A DNA stretch of 64,000 nt from Dipteris shenzhenensis. Lineage: Eukaryota; Polypodiophyta; Polypodiopsida; Gleicheniales. This document shows, piece after piece, positions 1 through 9,940 of this stretch; position 1 is the first letter of the stretch, and each line of letters starts with the position of its first letter. The stretch lies in NCBI GenBank assembly GCA_047967505.1, contig CM106540.1, one strand, 5' to 3'. Below the pieces are notes generated by a model, which did no database searches, had not been told where the DNA came from, and saw only the letters and a list, made by a program, of their open reading frames with translations. The position numbers were made by a program, and so were the translations under genes.

Positions 1-634
1 GGCTGTTATGACACTTTTATAGTAGAACCTGAGAATGATAGCAAATTATAAAGACAATGGACAGCAAGATTTGATAGCTGTTATGACGGTTTTGAAAATT
101 GGCATAATAATATTGTTGGCAAGCAGCCCTTGCACCACCATATTGGTCTAAGTAGTTACTGATTAGTAAAACTTTTAGGAGAAAATTAGGAAAATTTTAG
201 GAAAATTTAGGATAGGAGAGGGGGTAAGTTGGGAAAGGGAGAGGGTTTGGGGGAGGTTAGGAAAAGAGGGGATACGGGTAGAGAGAGAGTGGGGAAAAAA
301 GTTAGTACATTGATGCACAACAGCAAGGTTATACATATGTGCAAGATGCACATGGAAATGCTATTGAAGGAGACCAAGGAAGATGGCTGTTATGACACTT
401 TTATAGTAGAACCTGAAAAATGATAGCAAAATTATAAAGACAATGGACAACAAGATTTGATAGCTGTTATGACAGTTTTGAAAATTGGCATAATAATATT
501 GTTGGCAAGCAACCCTTGCACCACCATATCGGTCTAAGTAGTTACTGTTTCTGTCAGTTATTGATGCACAACAGCAAGGTAATACATATGTGCAAGATGC
601 ACATGGAAATGCTATTGAAGGAGACCAAGGCAAG
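1..634. repeat. Imperfect tandem duplication of unknown sequence
   Basis: Bases 1-171 recur at about 382-545, and 310-383 recur at 561-634 (offset 251). The first copy carries about 130 extra bases (roughly 172-308, G/A-rich) that the second lacks. Both copies contain short open stretches but no recognisable domain. No terminal repeats or target-site duplication were found, so this is a local duplication of unknown origin. Confidence 0.85.
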
Positions 635-725
635 GCTACAGTTGGGGTTGGTAAAAACTAGGCTGTTGGAGCCTAAATACAGCAGCTATAATGAGATGAT
701 TTTTTAGTTCTTAGCATTTGGACAG

Positions 726-872
726 GTGAGCACAGATAGAAATGCAATGCAACAACAACTCATCAAAGCTGCCTTGCAAGATACATGGCAAAACAATGAA
801 CGCTTCAGGCGTATTTTGGTAAGCATTGGGTTTGCCCAAGAGGCTCCGCAGGTCTTTAGAAACCCAGTATAG
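726..872 (+). other. Exon-like open frame, unknown
   Basis: A 48-codon frame with protein-like composition (it contains LQDTWQNNERFRRILVSIGF) ends in TAG at 870-872. It is preceded by ...TTTGGACAG at the frame edge, which could be a splice acceptor, and followed by a T-rich stretch that looks intronic. I do not recognise the family. It may be a relic of a host gene or of a transposon. There is no supporting context. Confidence 0.2.
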
Positions 873-1156
873 CTGCTTATGCTTGGGCACTGATGACGAC
901 ACAAGTGTTGCTTTGCTTGCTAAGTATGTCTTCCTTTTGTTTTTCAAAAAAGCTTTTGTTACCTCTTTTTTCTTCTCTTTCATTTTCTGTTTTATGTGTA
1001 GATTTTTAGACTTTAGAACAAAAAAAAATTCTAAATTTGTATGATTGGACATATTCTAGTCTTACAAAGGTATATATAATGCTTCAGACGTTGGGAAAAG
1101 TGGATAGTAAGGCACAGAGGGGTCCGCAAAATAACTGCCTTGGGGACAGCTTATCT

Positions 1157-1614
1157 CTATGTGATTTTGGAGCTTCTGCTTGATGAGCATGCCATGAGGT
1201 GAACAAATGCATTAGAACCGAAAATCCGTAAATGAGATATTGTTGGCTTCTTACCATAGTAAGCTTCATATGGAGTCTTGTCATTAACAGCCTTGGTCTT
1301 GGTTCTATTGAGGATGCGAATGGGAGTGTTTACGGCTTCACCCCAGTAAGCTTTCGAAAGATTTCTCCCTCGCAACAAACCTGTCTCTGTGACGGCCGTG
1401 TGCTTTCTCTCAACAACTCCATTCTATTGATATGTGCGGGCTGTCTCTTGATCCTGTGCTTCTTGCAAAATCCATTGAACTCGGTAGAAGTGAACTCCTC
1501 CCCTTTGTCTGTGCGGAAGGCTTTGATTACCTCCTCACTCTCCTTCACTACCTGGGCCTTCCAGTCTTTGAATTTCTCGTAAGCCTGAGACTTGTGGCCA
1601 TGCAGAATACCCAC
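1157..1614 (-). pseudogene. Copia integrase fragment (copia A)
   Basis: Two overlapping minus-strand frames (1614-1330 and 1378-1157) together resemble the second half of a copia integrase. One reads FRTDKGEEFTSTEFNGF, the segment with the second catalytic Asp. The other reads KAYWGEAVNTPIRILNRTKT followed by HLRIFGSNAFVH. A frameshift separates them around 1370. After FVH the match breaks off and the element is truncated, so the catalytic core is incomplete. Confidence 0.8.
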
Positions 1615-1941
1615 GGCATGTGACTAAAATCATCCACAAATAAAAGAGAATACCGCGAACTTGCGAATGAATTTGTTGACATTGGGCCGTAGATGTCAGA
1701 ATGAATCAACTCGAGCGGCTTCTTGGCCCGTGACCTCCCCGCACTCCTTCTCTACCTGCGTCTTCCAGTCTTTGAATTTTTCGTAAGCTTGAGACTTGTT
1801 GGCCAAGCATAATACCCACGTCATGCAGTTGAAATCATCCATAAATAAAAGAGAATACCGCGAATTTGCGAATGAATTACATTGGGCTGCAGATGTCAGA
1901 ATGAACCAGCTCGAATGGCTTCTTGGCCCGTGACGAGGCCT
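1558..1941. repeat. 204-bp tandem duplication inside copia A integrase
   Basis: About 180 bp starting at CTTCCAGTCTTTGAATTT (1558) recurs at 1762 with scattered mismatches, an offset of 204 bp. The duplicated segment is integrase coding sequence (the KSQAYEKFKDWKAQV region on the minus strand). The element was therefore rearranged after insertion. Confidence 0.85.
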
Positions 1942-2125
1942 CTTGTGGGAACTTGTCCGTGTGTCGCTTGCCCTCCAAGCAAGCCTTGCAAACATGATCA
2001 TGGCTTGCAATCGGTGGAAGTCCATCCACCATCTTTGACTTTTGCATCTCGACGAGAGTGCCATAATTGACATGACCGAGCCGCTCATGCCACAATTTGG
2101 ATCTGCCATGGTTCCCGTGCACCAA
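1877..2125 (-). pseudogene. GAG-pre-integrase / zinc-binding fragment (copia A)
   Basis: The minus-strand frame contains SKLWHERLGHVNYGT and then CKACLEGKRH, the HHCC zinc-binding module that opens copia integrases, followed by FELVHSDICSPM, which holds the first catalytic Asp of the DDE triad. The reading is intact over about 80 codons but isolated from gag and from the rest of integrase. Confidence 0.85.
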
Positions 2126-2316
2126 TAGAGCGTTGAGCCAATATAGCCCATGCTCCTCGATTTGTCCCCCTCATTCATATCCAAATTGTATAGTTGATGT
2201 TGAAGAAGCAAGATATGAGATGTGTTGTTTGTTTCGTACAGATCCTTCAGAATAGCTCACGTCTCTACAAACATCTCGACCTTTTGGATGTGCAGAAGAA
2301 CAGAGTCTGCGTGTCC

Positions 2317-2613
2317 CTATGCTAGGGACCGGGCATCTCTATCTTCCCAACTTTCAAGCTCCTCTTCATCTACTGGAATGAGAATCTTTCCCTTGTTGTC
2401 CAACAGATCTTTTGGCTTTGCCTCCACTCCTATTGTCAACTTCCACTGCTTCCGAGCCACTAAATGACTCCGGATTTTCACCTTCCAGATTGGGTAGTTT
2501 GACTCATCTAGTTTCCCTGATTCTTCAAAGTACAGGATCGTGAAAGAGAGAAATCTAGGGGTAATAGCGAACATCAAACTGAAAAATGAACTTGCAGTAG
2601 AGAACTTGACCAC
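2317..2613 (-). pseudogene. Copia gag N-terminus (copia A)
   Basis: The minus-strand frame includes KLDESNYPIWKVKIRSHL, the signature of the copia gag N-terminal region (compare KLDGTNYPIWKVKIRSHL at the same place in copia A'). Only about 100 codons remain, and the rest of gag and the zinc knuckle are deleted. Confidence 0.8.
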
Positions 2614-2682
2614 GCAGCAAACCTTAGTGTTGATTGGAGTCGCCTTCTTGTTGAGGAACTTTGTTCTAGAACTGGAAACCCT

Positions 2683-2694
2683 GCTCTGATACCA
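2683..2694 (-). promoter_or_regulatory. Primer-binding site, tRNA-iMet type (copia A)
   Basis: Plus-strand GCTCTGATACCA is TGGTATCAGAGC in sense, the plant initiator-Met tRNA 3' complement. It directly abuts the LTR end at 2695 and so fixes the orientation of copia A as minus. Confidence 0.9.
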
Positions 2695-2960
2695 TGTGGA
2701 AAGTAGAGGATAGAATCACTCACTCCTCACACTACCGATCGCAGCTCATACAATAGTCAAAGAGAGATAGAGAGGTAGATACAAAACTCAGATATATTCT
2801 TCCACAATGGTGGGCTGACAAAAACTCAAGAGGTGAGCAACAACTAGCAAAGAGAAGCTGATACCAAAGATGAGTCTACTCCTCTCCTTGCGGGTGCTGG
2901 CTGTCAGTGTTGGTGATGCGGAATGAGGGGGAGTGGGGGGGCTTTTTATAGGGGGGCCAG
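2695..2960 (-). mobile_element. 5' LTR of copia A, inner half
   Basis: The LTR begins TGTGGAAAG right after the primer-binding site and is interrupted at 2960 by copia A'. It contains CTTTTTATA (2943-2951), a TATAAAAAG box in sense. The rest of the LTR resumes at 8581 and ends ...ATTCTAACA at 8959. Total length without the insertion is about 645 bp. Confidence 0.8.
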
Positions 2961-3649
2961 TGTTAGAAATCAAGAGGGAATGAATCACTCAAACCTCCAC
3001 CCAAGATCTCTCCAACTCTTACACACACTCAACTCAGATAGATGATCATAGATGCAACAAACCCTCACTCAGAAATAAATATGGATGGAGAGAGAGAGAG
3101 AGAGAGTATATTCATCCACCGGATGGTGGGCAGAAAAATAGCTCCAAGGGAGCAGTACAAAACACAGCAAAGTGCTGGAGAATATTGATGAACTCTCTCT
3201 CTCACAAACTGCTCCAGATCTGAGTGCTGAACACAGCCTTGGAGAGGGGCTTTCAGTCTTGCACTGGATGCTGGAATGAATGGAGGAGTGGGCCTTTTAT
3301 AGGCACTGCCCAGGCCCCTTGAGTTGACCGACCAGCAGGGTCGGTACCCTGTCTGGTGGCCGACCACATGGGCCCTAGAAAACCGACCAGGGTTGGCCAT
3401 GGTTGGGCCGACTTGGCCTGCCACAGGCCCCTATATAAGGGTGCCCTGTGCAGCCAGTCTGCGCTGCTGCAGGAGCCTCCATGTGAGGCCTACAGCCCTG
3501 TTTTACCTGCTGTTGCAGGCTGCAACCAGCCCTGTGCTGGTTGCCTATGATGCCGACCTGAGTCTCTCTCTCTCCAGCCCTCCTACCTCTCACTACCCCT
3601 TGTCCCCTCAAATCGGGGGCTCACAGGTGGGCACAGTGAGTTTCTAACA
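2961..3649 (-). repeat. 3' LTR of copia A'
   Basis: TGTTAGAAATC...TTTCTAACA (TG...CA). Relative to the 5' LTR it has 14 extra bases near 3040 and lacks a 13-bp segment near 3395. In sense it holds a TATAAAAG box at 3301-3294, preceded by five RCCGAC motifs. Confidence 0.92.
3327..3412. promoter_or_regulatory. RCCGAC (DRE/CRT core) cluster upstream of LTR TATA box
   Basis: Five RCCGAC hexamers on either strand lie at 3327, 3340, 3359, 3382 and 3407. In sense they sit directly upstream of TATAAAAG (3301-3294). RCCGAC is the core bound by plant DREB/CBF factors. The arrangement suggests, but does not prove, a stress-responsive LTR promoter. Confidence 0.5.
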
Positions 3650-3683
3650 CCCCCCCTCAATGTTCTAACACCCCCCCTCAATG
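3650..3683 (-). promoter_or_regulatory. Polypurine tract of copia A', tandemly duplicated
   Basis: Sense strand reads GAGGGGGG immediately before the 3' LTR. A 24-bp segment covering the LTR end and the tract (TTCTAACACCCCCCCTCAATG on plus) is repeated in tandem here, so a second LTR-tip copy lies inside the internal side. Confidence 0.75.
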
Positions 3684-4331
3684 TCACAACTGTGGGCCAA
3701 TCCCCATTCGTTTGATGAGGTGCTCCATCTGTTCTTGAGGAAGTGCCTTCGTGAAGAGGTCGGACAAGTTGTCGGCGGTCGGGCAGTACATAAGCTCGAT
3801 CACGTCGTCGATGATGAGTTCTCGAACAAAGTGGCAATGAACTTCGATGTGCTTGGTGAGGGCATGGTACACTGGATTCTTGGCAATGGCTATGCAACTT
3901 TGATTGTCGCACATCAGCACTGTTGCGTCCTCCAGACATACGTCCATGTCCTCCAGAATCCACCTCAACCACAGTGTCTCACAAGCTGCTGTACACGCGG
4001 CTCTGGACTCTGCCTCTCTAGATGAAAGGGCCACTGTGGGTTGCTTCTTACTCAGCCAAGAGATGGCACCAGATGCAAGTAAGAAACAATACCCTGTTGT
4101 TGATCTCATGGTGTCAGCATCACCCGTCCAATCACTGTCACAGAACCCGCCTAGTTCGATGCCTTTGGTATAGGTGATCCCGTAGGTGCAAGTATCCTTT
4201 AGATACCTCAGCACCTGTAAACCTTCATCCCAATGACTCTTCTTGGGAGAAGCAGAGAACTGGCATAATAGCCCAACTGCATAACAAATATCAGGTCGAG
4301 TATTGGTAAGGTAAAGCAAACTTCCTACCAA
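3684..4331 (-). pseudogene. Copia RNase H domain (copia A')
   Basis: Open for 215 codons to a stop just before the polypurine tract. It reads RPDICYAVGLL, CDSDWTGD (catalytic Asp segment), STTGYCFLLASGAISW, ALSSREAE (catalytic Glu), MCDNQSCIAIAKNPVYHALT (Asp) and KHIEVHCHFVRE, the ordinary Ty1/copia RNase H series. This domain removes tRNA and RNA from the cDNA. It is the best-preserved piece of this element but is out of frame with the RT upstream. Confidence 0.88.
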
Positions 4332-4430
4332 TCGTCAGTACAAGGGAGTATCGACCGGCTGAGATGTGTTGTGAACACTTAGCTTGAGCCCGACCTCCAT
4401 GGGAGTTACTGCTGTCCTGCAATCCTCCAT

Positions 4431-5464
4431 CTAAAATCTCTTCAGAAGTTCTCTGCAATATTTCTCCTGTGAAATGAAGATCCTGTCTTTGGCCTGCTTT
4501 ACTTCTATCCCAAGGAAGTAGTGTAATAACCCAAGGTCAGTCATCTCAAACTCAGACATGAGTAGCTCCTTGACCTGAGAAATCTTCTCGACATGGTCAC
4601 CTGTCAAGATAAGATTATCAACATAGAGGATGAGTACCAATCGCAACCCCTTCTCAATGAACAAGTAGAGGTTTGCCTCAGAAGGGCTCCGACTTAGCCC
4701 TATCTTCTGAAAGAATACATCAATCCTTTGGTACCAAGCTCTGGGGGCCTGTTTGAGCCCGTATAGCGCCTTCTTCAATCTGCAGACCTTTAATGGGGAC
4801 CCTGGATCTTGAAAGCAAAGCCCGGTGGCTGCTCTACGTATACCTCCTCCTCCAGGGTTCCATTAAGGAATGCGGACTTCACGTCCATTTGAAAAATAGG
4901 CCACTGGAATTGGGCAGCAAGGGCAATCACTGTCCGGATAGTAACCATGCGAGCTGTGGGAGCAAAAGTTTCATCAAAATCCATGCCTTCAGTTTGAGCA
5001 AAACCTTTGACCACTAACCTTGCTTTATACTTATCCAATCTGCCGTCTGATTTGTATTTAAGTTTCTATACCCACTTAGTGCCGATGACTTTCCGTCGCG
5101 GGGGCCTGGCTACTAAGTTCTAGGTATTGTTCTTCAGGATAGCATCCATCTCTGCCTGCATGGCAGCTTGCCATTCTGGATGGTCCTTCGCCTCCTTGAA
5201 GATCCTTGGCTCTTCAAGCTGAGCCACCAACACAAAATTCATGGATGGGGTCTTTTGAAGACGTTGGGATTGTCGCCATCCGGAACTGCTACTCTCAGGT
5301 ATTTCGGTGACCCGAGAGTCTTCCAATGTCCGTAGGTACCATTGGGGCAACCTCTTCTGCTTCTCAGTGGGAGGAGGAAGTGGAACTACTTCTGGAACAT
5401 CTTGCTCTTCCTCAGTACCTTGTGGAACATCAGCTTCCGATTTCACCACCTCTTGGATGGTCAA
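4431..5464 (-). pseudogene. Copia reverse transcriptase, broken (copia A')
   Basis: Three minus-strand frames (5464-5120, 5038-4790, 4778-4431) form the RT. Segments visible are WQAAMQAEMDAI, YKARLVVKGFAQTEGMDFDETFAP, FQMDVKSAFLNGTLEEEVYVEQP (motif A Asp) and ALYGLKQAPRAWYQRID. The catalytic box reads LILYVDNLILTGD: the second Asp of YVDD is Asn, so the polymerase would be inactive even if the frames were joined. The N-terminal stretch (VPEVVPLPPPTEKQKRLPQW) is the usual acidic/proline linker after integrase. Confidence 0.88.
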
Positions 5465-5524
5465 CCTGGGGCGGGGTGGGTTCGGGGGTTGAACAATCTC
5501 CTCCTCCTCACTCTGAGGCTCCCC

Positions 5525-6504
5525 CTAGGGTTCAGGTTCTTTTTCCTCGAAGACAACATCCCGACTGATAAGGATCTGCTTCTTTACTGGGTCGAAGAGT
5601 CGATAGGCCTTGGATTCTTCGCTATACCCAACAAAGATACATTTTTTGCTCTGGGAATCAAGCTTGGTCCTGTCTTCCTTGTGCACATGCACCCATGCGT
5701 TAGAACAAAAAATACGAAGATGAGTGATAGAGGGCTTCTTACCAAAAAATGCCTTATATGGAGTCTTGTCCTTGACGGCCTTCGTCTTGGTCCTGTTGAG
5801 AATGTGTATGGCTGTATTGATAGCTTCACTCCAATAGGCTTTAGAAAGGTTCCTACCTCGGAGCATAGCAAGCCCTATCTCCGTGGTGGTTCTATGCTTC
5901 CTCTCGGCTACCCCGTTTTGCTGAGAAGTATGTGCTGTGGTGAGTTGTCGCTTGATCCCATGCTTGCGACAAAATGTGTTGAACTCATTTGAGGTGAATT
6001 CTCCCCCCCGTCTGTACGGAACGTCTTGACATCCTTCCCTGTCTCCTTTTCAACTCTAGCCTTCCAGTGCTTGAACTTCTCAAAAGCCTGTGACTTTTTG
6101 GCCAAGCAATACACCCAGGTCATTCTACTTAAATCATCCACAAAGAGAAGTGAGTACCTGGATCCTACCCACGATGCTGTAGACATTGGGCCACAAATGT
6201 CGGCATGAACCAACTCAAGAGGTTTGCTGGCCCGAAACGAGGCCTCTTGTGGGAACTTGTCCCTGTGCTGCTTGCCTTCTAGACTAGCCCTACAGACACC
6301 ATCCTTGCCTGTAATTGGTGGAAGTCCATCCACCATCTTCGACTTTGATATTTCAGCCAAGGTTCCATAGCTGACATGACCGAAGCGCTCATGCCAAAGT
6401 TTGGACTTTCCGTTGTCTTCATGAACCAACATTGCACTGAGGCGGTACAGTCCGTTCTCTTCAACTCCTTGAGCCACCATCTGTCCATTTGCTTTGGATG
6501 TCAC
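5525..6504 (-). pseudogene. Copia integrase (copia A')
   Basis: Frames 6504-5908 and 5866-5525. The HHCC zinc module reads LWHERFGHVSYGT...CRASLEGKQH. The first CxxC cysteine position reads VCRAS, so the second Cys of the pair is lost. The core has LVHADICGPM (Asp 1) and FRTDGGENS (Asp 2). The region that should hold the third acidic residue falls at the break near 5900. The C-terminal half reads LSKAYWSEAINTAIHILNRTKT, ITHLRIFCSNAWVHV and KCIFVGYSEESKAYRLFDP, as in other copia integrases. Confidence 0.87.
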
Positions 6505-6554
6505 GGTAACCTTGCCATCTTAAAAGAGAATTGCCATGTTTTTGTCCATCTGAC

Positions 6555-6818
6555 TTACAGACAGTAAGTTCTTGCAAAGGTTGGGTACGTTAAGTACTCC
6601 AGAGATATCCTTCTCCTCACCCGTGGTGTAATGAAAGGAATGCTACTGATGCCCTTCACAAGACACGTCCGGCTATCCCCGACAGAAACTTTGGAATCCG
6701 GATGTGTACTTTCCATGGTTTTGAACCAAGTCTTTCTGTTAGACATGTGCTTTGAAGCATCGCTGTCAACATACCCCCTCTTTTCCTTCACTGACTGCAT
6801 ATGCTGAACAATGTTCAT
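6555..6818 (-). pseudogene. Copia aspartic protease (copia A')
   Basis: Contains YVDSDASKHMSNRKTWF, the copia protease active-site region. The expected DSGA is DSDA here, so the invariant glycine after the catalytic Asp-Ser is changed. The frame stays open for 87 codons, then shifts towards the integrase zinc module. Confidence 0.8.
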
Positions 6819-6856
6819 TGATTAAAAACAACTGTCCAGTCATCACATTGGCAGAA

Positions 6857-7729
6857 TCATTCTTTGTTCTTGGCTTCGCTCTTCCGCTTCTGATCCGCCT
6901 TCTTCTTTCGGCATTCTTTGGCGGAGTGGCCAAGCTTTTCACAGTAATAGCACTTCATTTTCTTCTTTCGGTCAGCGTCCTTTGACTTCTTGAACTCCTT
7001 TGGCTTGCCTTTTCCAGGCTTGTCTTTGGCCACTAATGCCTTCTCGTCGGTTTGCGTAAAGAGTTTCTCTCGAGCCTCCTCCTGAAGCAGGAGTGGGCCA
7101 AGCTCCTCAAAGGTGATTGGCTTAGTGTGTTGACCCGTAGTGACCGTAGTTACAAAACTTTTGAAACTCCGTGGCAACTTGTGGAGTGTGAGCAACGCCG
7201 ATTGACTCGAGTCCACCTTTTGACCAACCGCTGCGAGCTGGTCCCGCACGACTTTCACCTTTGGCAGATGGTCATGCACACTATCACCCTCATTCATATC
7301 AAAACTGATGCTGAAGAGTAATGATACGGGCTGTATTATGGGTTTCATACAGCTCCTTTGGTATGGCCCACGCCTCTGAAGATGTCTCTGCCAACTGGAT
7401 ATGAGGAATCACAGCATTTGCTGTCGTGCCAATTAGCATTGCTAAGGCTTGAGCATCCCTCTCCTCCCATGCACTGAGTTCATCGGCATCTGCTTCAAAT
7501 AAAACTTCACCTCTTCCACAATGTCCTCCGGCTTCTCCTCGGTCCCAATCACTATCTTCCACAGCTTCCATGCCAACAGATGGCTTCGGATCTTGACTTT
7601 CCAGATTGGATAGTTCGTCCCATCGAGCTTTCCAGCTTCACCAAAATTGGGAATACATGAAGAAGGAAGATGACTGGAGAAGGAGGAAGGACGAGCTGTG
7701 GGTGAAGAGGCTTCTGAACGTTGATCCAT
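6857..7729 (-). pseudogene. Copia gag with zinc knuckle (copia A')
   Basis: The most likely start is ATG at 7729 (MDQRSEASSPTARPS). The N-terminus reads KLDGTNYPIWKVKIRSHL. A frameshift near 7500 leads into WEERDAQALAMLIGTT, and another near 7310 into SFDMNEGDSVHDHLPKVK. The C-terminus has a complete CX2CX4HX4C zinc knuckle (CYYCEKLGHSAKEC) in a lysine-rich tail. Gag would form the virus-like particle. Two frameshifts inactivate it. Confidence 0.85.
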
Positions 7730-7874
7730 CTCGGTGAATAGCAAACTGAAAAACTGAAGCAAAAAAGATGTACTGACCTCCCGTGCTAGCTTGAGCTGAA
7801 AACAGAATCGCCTTTCTGCCAAGGGACTCCTTCCTTCAGAGAGTGCTTTGATGAAGAAGAGTTGAGAGCCTATG

Positions 7875-7886
7875 GCTCTGATACCA
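7875..7886 (-). promoter_or_regulatory. Primer-binding site (copia A')
   Basis: GCTCTGATACCA on plus (TGGTATCAGAGC in sense) directly abuts the 5' LTR at 7887. tRNA-iMet type. Confidence 0.92.
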
Positions 7887-8575
7887 TGTTAGAAATCAAG
7901 AGGGAATGAATCACTCAAACCTCCACCCAAGATCTCTCCAACTCTTACACACACTCAACTCAGATGCAACAAACCCTCACTCAGAAATAAATATGGACGG
8001 AGAGAGAGAGAGAGAGAGTATATTCATCCACCGGATGGTGGGCAGAAAAATAGCTCCAAGGGAGCAGTACAAAACACAGCAAAGTGCTGGAGAATATTGG
8101 TGAACTCTCTCTCTCACAAACTGCTCCAGATCTGAGTGCTGAACACAGCCTTGGAGAGGGGCTTTCAGTCTTGCACTGGATGCTGGAATGAATGGAGGAG
8201 TGGGCCTTTTATAGGCACTGCCCAGGCCCCTTGAGTTGACCGACCAGCAGGGTCGGTACCCTGTCTGGTGGCCGACCACATGGGCCCTAGAAAACCGACC
8301 AGGGTTGGCCCTGGTCGGTGGCCCTGGTTGGGCTGACTTGGCCTGCCACAGGCCCCTATATAAGGGTGCCCTGTGCAGCCAGTCTGCGCTGCTGCAGGAG
8401 CCTCCATGCGAGGCCTAAAGCCCTGTTTTACCTGCTGTTGCAGGCTGCAACCAGCCGGTGTGCTGGTTGCCTATGATGCCGACCTGAGTCTCTCTCTCTC
8501 CAGCCCTCCTACCTCTCACTACCCCTTGTCCCCTCAAATCGGGGGCTCACAGGTGGGCACAGTGAGATTCTAACA
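7887..8575 (-). repeat. 5' LTR of copia A'
   Basis: 689 bp, TGTTAGAAATC...ATTCTAACA. It carries five RCCGAC motifs between about 8242 and 8328 and the same CTTTTATA box on plus near 8208-8215. Compared with the 3' LTR it has a GGTGGCCCTGGTCG-like insertion near 8310. Confidence 0.92.
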
Positions 8576-8580
8576 GCGAG

Positions 8581-8959
8581 ACCCTCTCAAAGTGGCTGAC
8601 TAGGGAGTTGGCTCCATGATCCAAGCACAGACCTGGTAGGGCCCCCCACTGACCAGCTGGGTCGGTCATTCCTTGGCTGATCTGGCCGGCTTGGGCCAAT
8701 TCTATATAAGGGCACATGCCTATGTAAGGGCCCCTGTGCCCAGCACATGGACTGCTGATGCAGTCCCCAACGCCGCCCTCATGCTGCCCCAAGAGGTGCC
8801 TAGGATGCCGCGCCATCGTGTTCTTGCTGCGTGGATTCCAGGCCAGGTAGGTGCGCTATTTTTCCTTCCCCTACCCCCTATAGTCTCTTGCCCCCTTGTC
8901 CCCTCAAATCAGAGCCCCTCAAATCAGGGGCTCACAGGTGGGGCAGTGACATTCTAACA
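8581..8959 (-). mobile_element. 5' LTR of copia A, outer half
   Basis: Continues the LTR interrupted at 2960 and ends ...GACATTCTAACA at 8959. It contains a TATATAAGG-like sequence near 8702 and one GTCGGT near 8669. The following bases (8960-8980) belong to gypsy D, so copia A inserted into gypsy D at this point. Confidence 0.75.
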
Positions 8960-8980
8960 CGTTGGGTGTAATGGAAAGAA
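8960..8980 (-). pseudogene. Gypsy D integrase fragment, left remnant
   Basis: Only 21 bases lie between the copia A LTR and the solo LTR. Joined to 16588 onward (one copy of AAGAA), the minus strand continues the integrase reading YLRHS from the right-hand part. This shows that gypsy D was the substrate for both insertions. Confidence 0.65.
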
Positions 8981-9419
8981 TGTTAGAAAATACCCAACAG
9001 AGGGTACACGCAGCGGAAGACTTATAGTAATGCCCAGGAGCTCACACAGTGTGGTGTGGGTGTGGAATCACAAACTTCTTTACTTATGTGCATACAATAG
9101 GTGTGCAGACTCATCAATAGACAATGAACCAACCAGATAGAGAAACCACCAAAATATATATTGCCGTCCACAACTATGGACACAATACAAAAGAGAGAGA
9201 TCCAGAGTCCCATTAATGATGTGGTCCTCTGATCTTACCACAAGGTCCTTATCCTATCTGCTGGCTATCTCTAGACTCGAGTCCGCGTGCTCCACCTCGA
9301 GCTTTTGTAGACTTTCCGTCCAGATGCCTTCCACCTTACTGTCTTTGCACCAGCCTAGGTGGGCAGCTCTTTCAGCTCTCAGTCTGCAGCTCCTTGTCAC
9401 CTTCTTCACCTCCTGATAT
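8981..9419 (-). mobile_element. Solo LTR B1, first part
   Basis: TGTTAGAAAATACCCAACAG starts an LTR of family B. It is preceded by AAGAA (8976-8980) and is interrupted at 9419 by the chromovirus. The remainder is at 16033-16582. There is no internal region or primer-binding site next to either end, so this is a solo LTR of about 989 bp made by LTR-LTR recombination. Confidence 0.88.
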
Positions 9420-9940
9420 TGACACGTCCCAGCACTCCTGAAACCTCTGATCTGCAAAACAAACACACACCACGTGAGAACTGAGCAGGCTGCTCACCAC
9501 CCAACCATGACATCTACGGGATGTGATCCCGAATGAGGAGATGTCCCCTCCGAGCCACGAGCTGAGCTACTGGCACGAACTCCCAATCAGATCCAAACCA
9601 GCCTGGTGTCCCATACCACCAGGTGGCGCTGTGAAGCCCTGGATCTGCCACTGGGCCTTGGGCTACGCTAAGATGCAGGCGCGCGTCCGCAACTCAATCC
9701 GGGAACAGACCTGGCACCTGGGAACGAAACTGCTCCCAACTGCACACTGAGAACTGAACCCCCTGGGTCCCTTTTATAGACTCGGGCCCCGAGCGCCAAA
9801 AATAGCGAAGACCTATAAATAGTTCGTACCCTTGCCACTCAACCCGAGAATCAAGCCTGCCTAGCTCTAAGCCTCCCCAGGCTACCTGAGCTAGTCTACT
9901 GTACCCAGTACACGTCAGATACCAATCCGTGCACATGACA
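9420..9940 (-). repeat. 3' LTR of gypsy C
   Basis: 521 bp, TGACACGTCCCAGC...GCACATGACA. Flanked on the outside by GATAT and on the inside by a purine-rich tract. Confidence 0.95.

Larger units (their letters stand above)
1090..2694 (-). mobile_element. Copia A: truncated Ty1/copia internal region
   Basis: Relic of a Ty1/copia element read on the minus strand. In sense order it has a primer-binding site (2694-2683), a gag start, a GAG-pre-integrase piece and integrase. It stops near 1090, with no reverse transcriptase, RNase H or 3' LTR on the left. Protease and most of gag are also missing between 2317 and 2125. It is a close relative of copia A' nested in its LTR, since both share the same HERxGHV and LNRTKTKAV integrase segments. 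Stops and frameshifts make it non-functional. Confidence 0.85.
2961..8575 (-). mobile_element. Copia A': full-length Ty1/copia element nested in copia A LTR
   Basis: A complete minus-strand LTR element with 689-bp LTRs at both ends (2961-3649 and 7887-8575), a primer-binding site (7886-7875) and a polypurine tract next to the 3' LTR. Gag, protease, integrase, RT and RNase H follow in copia order. Flanking 5-mers are GCCAG (2956-2960) and GCGAG (8576-8580), probably a target-site duplication with one mismatch. By eye the LTRs differ by about ten substitutions and three indels, so insertion is fairly recent. The coding region is nonetheless broken into at least seven frames. Confidence 0.92.

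Noticed and set aside
3324-3647. Open frames of 60-107 codons on both strands within LTRs (also 8165-8573, 15754-16330, 18611-19361, 57408-57889)
   Set aside because: They lie wholly inside LTRs defined by paired copies or target-site duplications, recur on both strands and show no domain.
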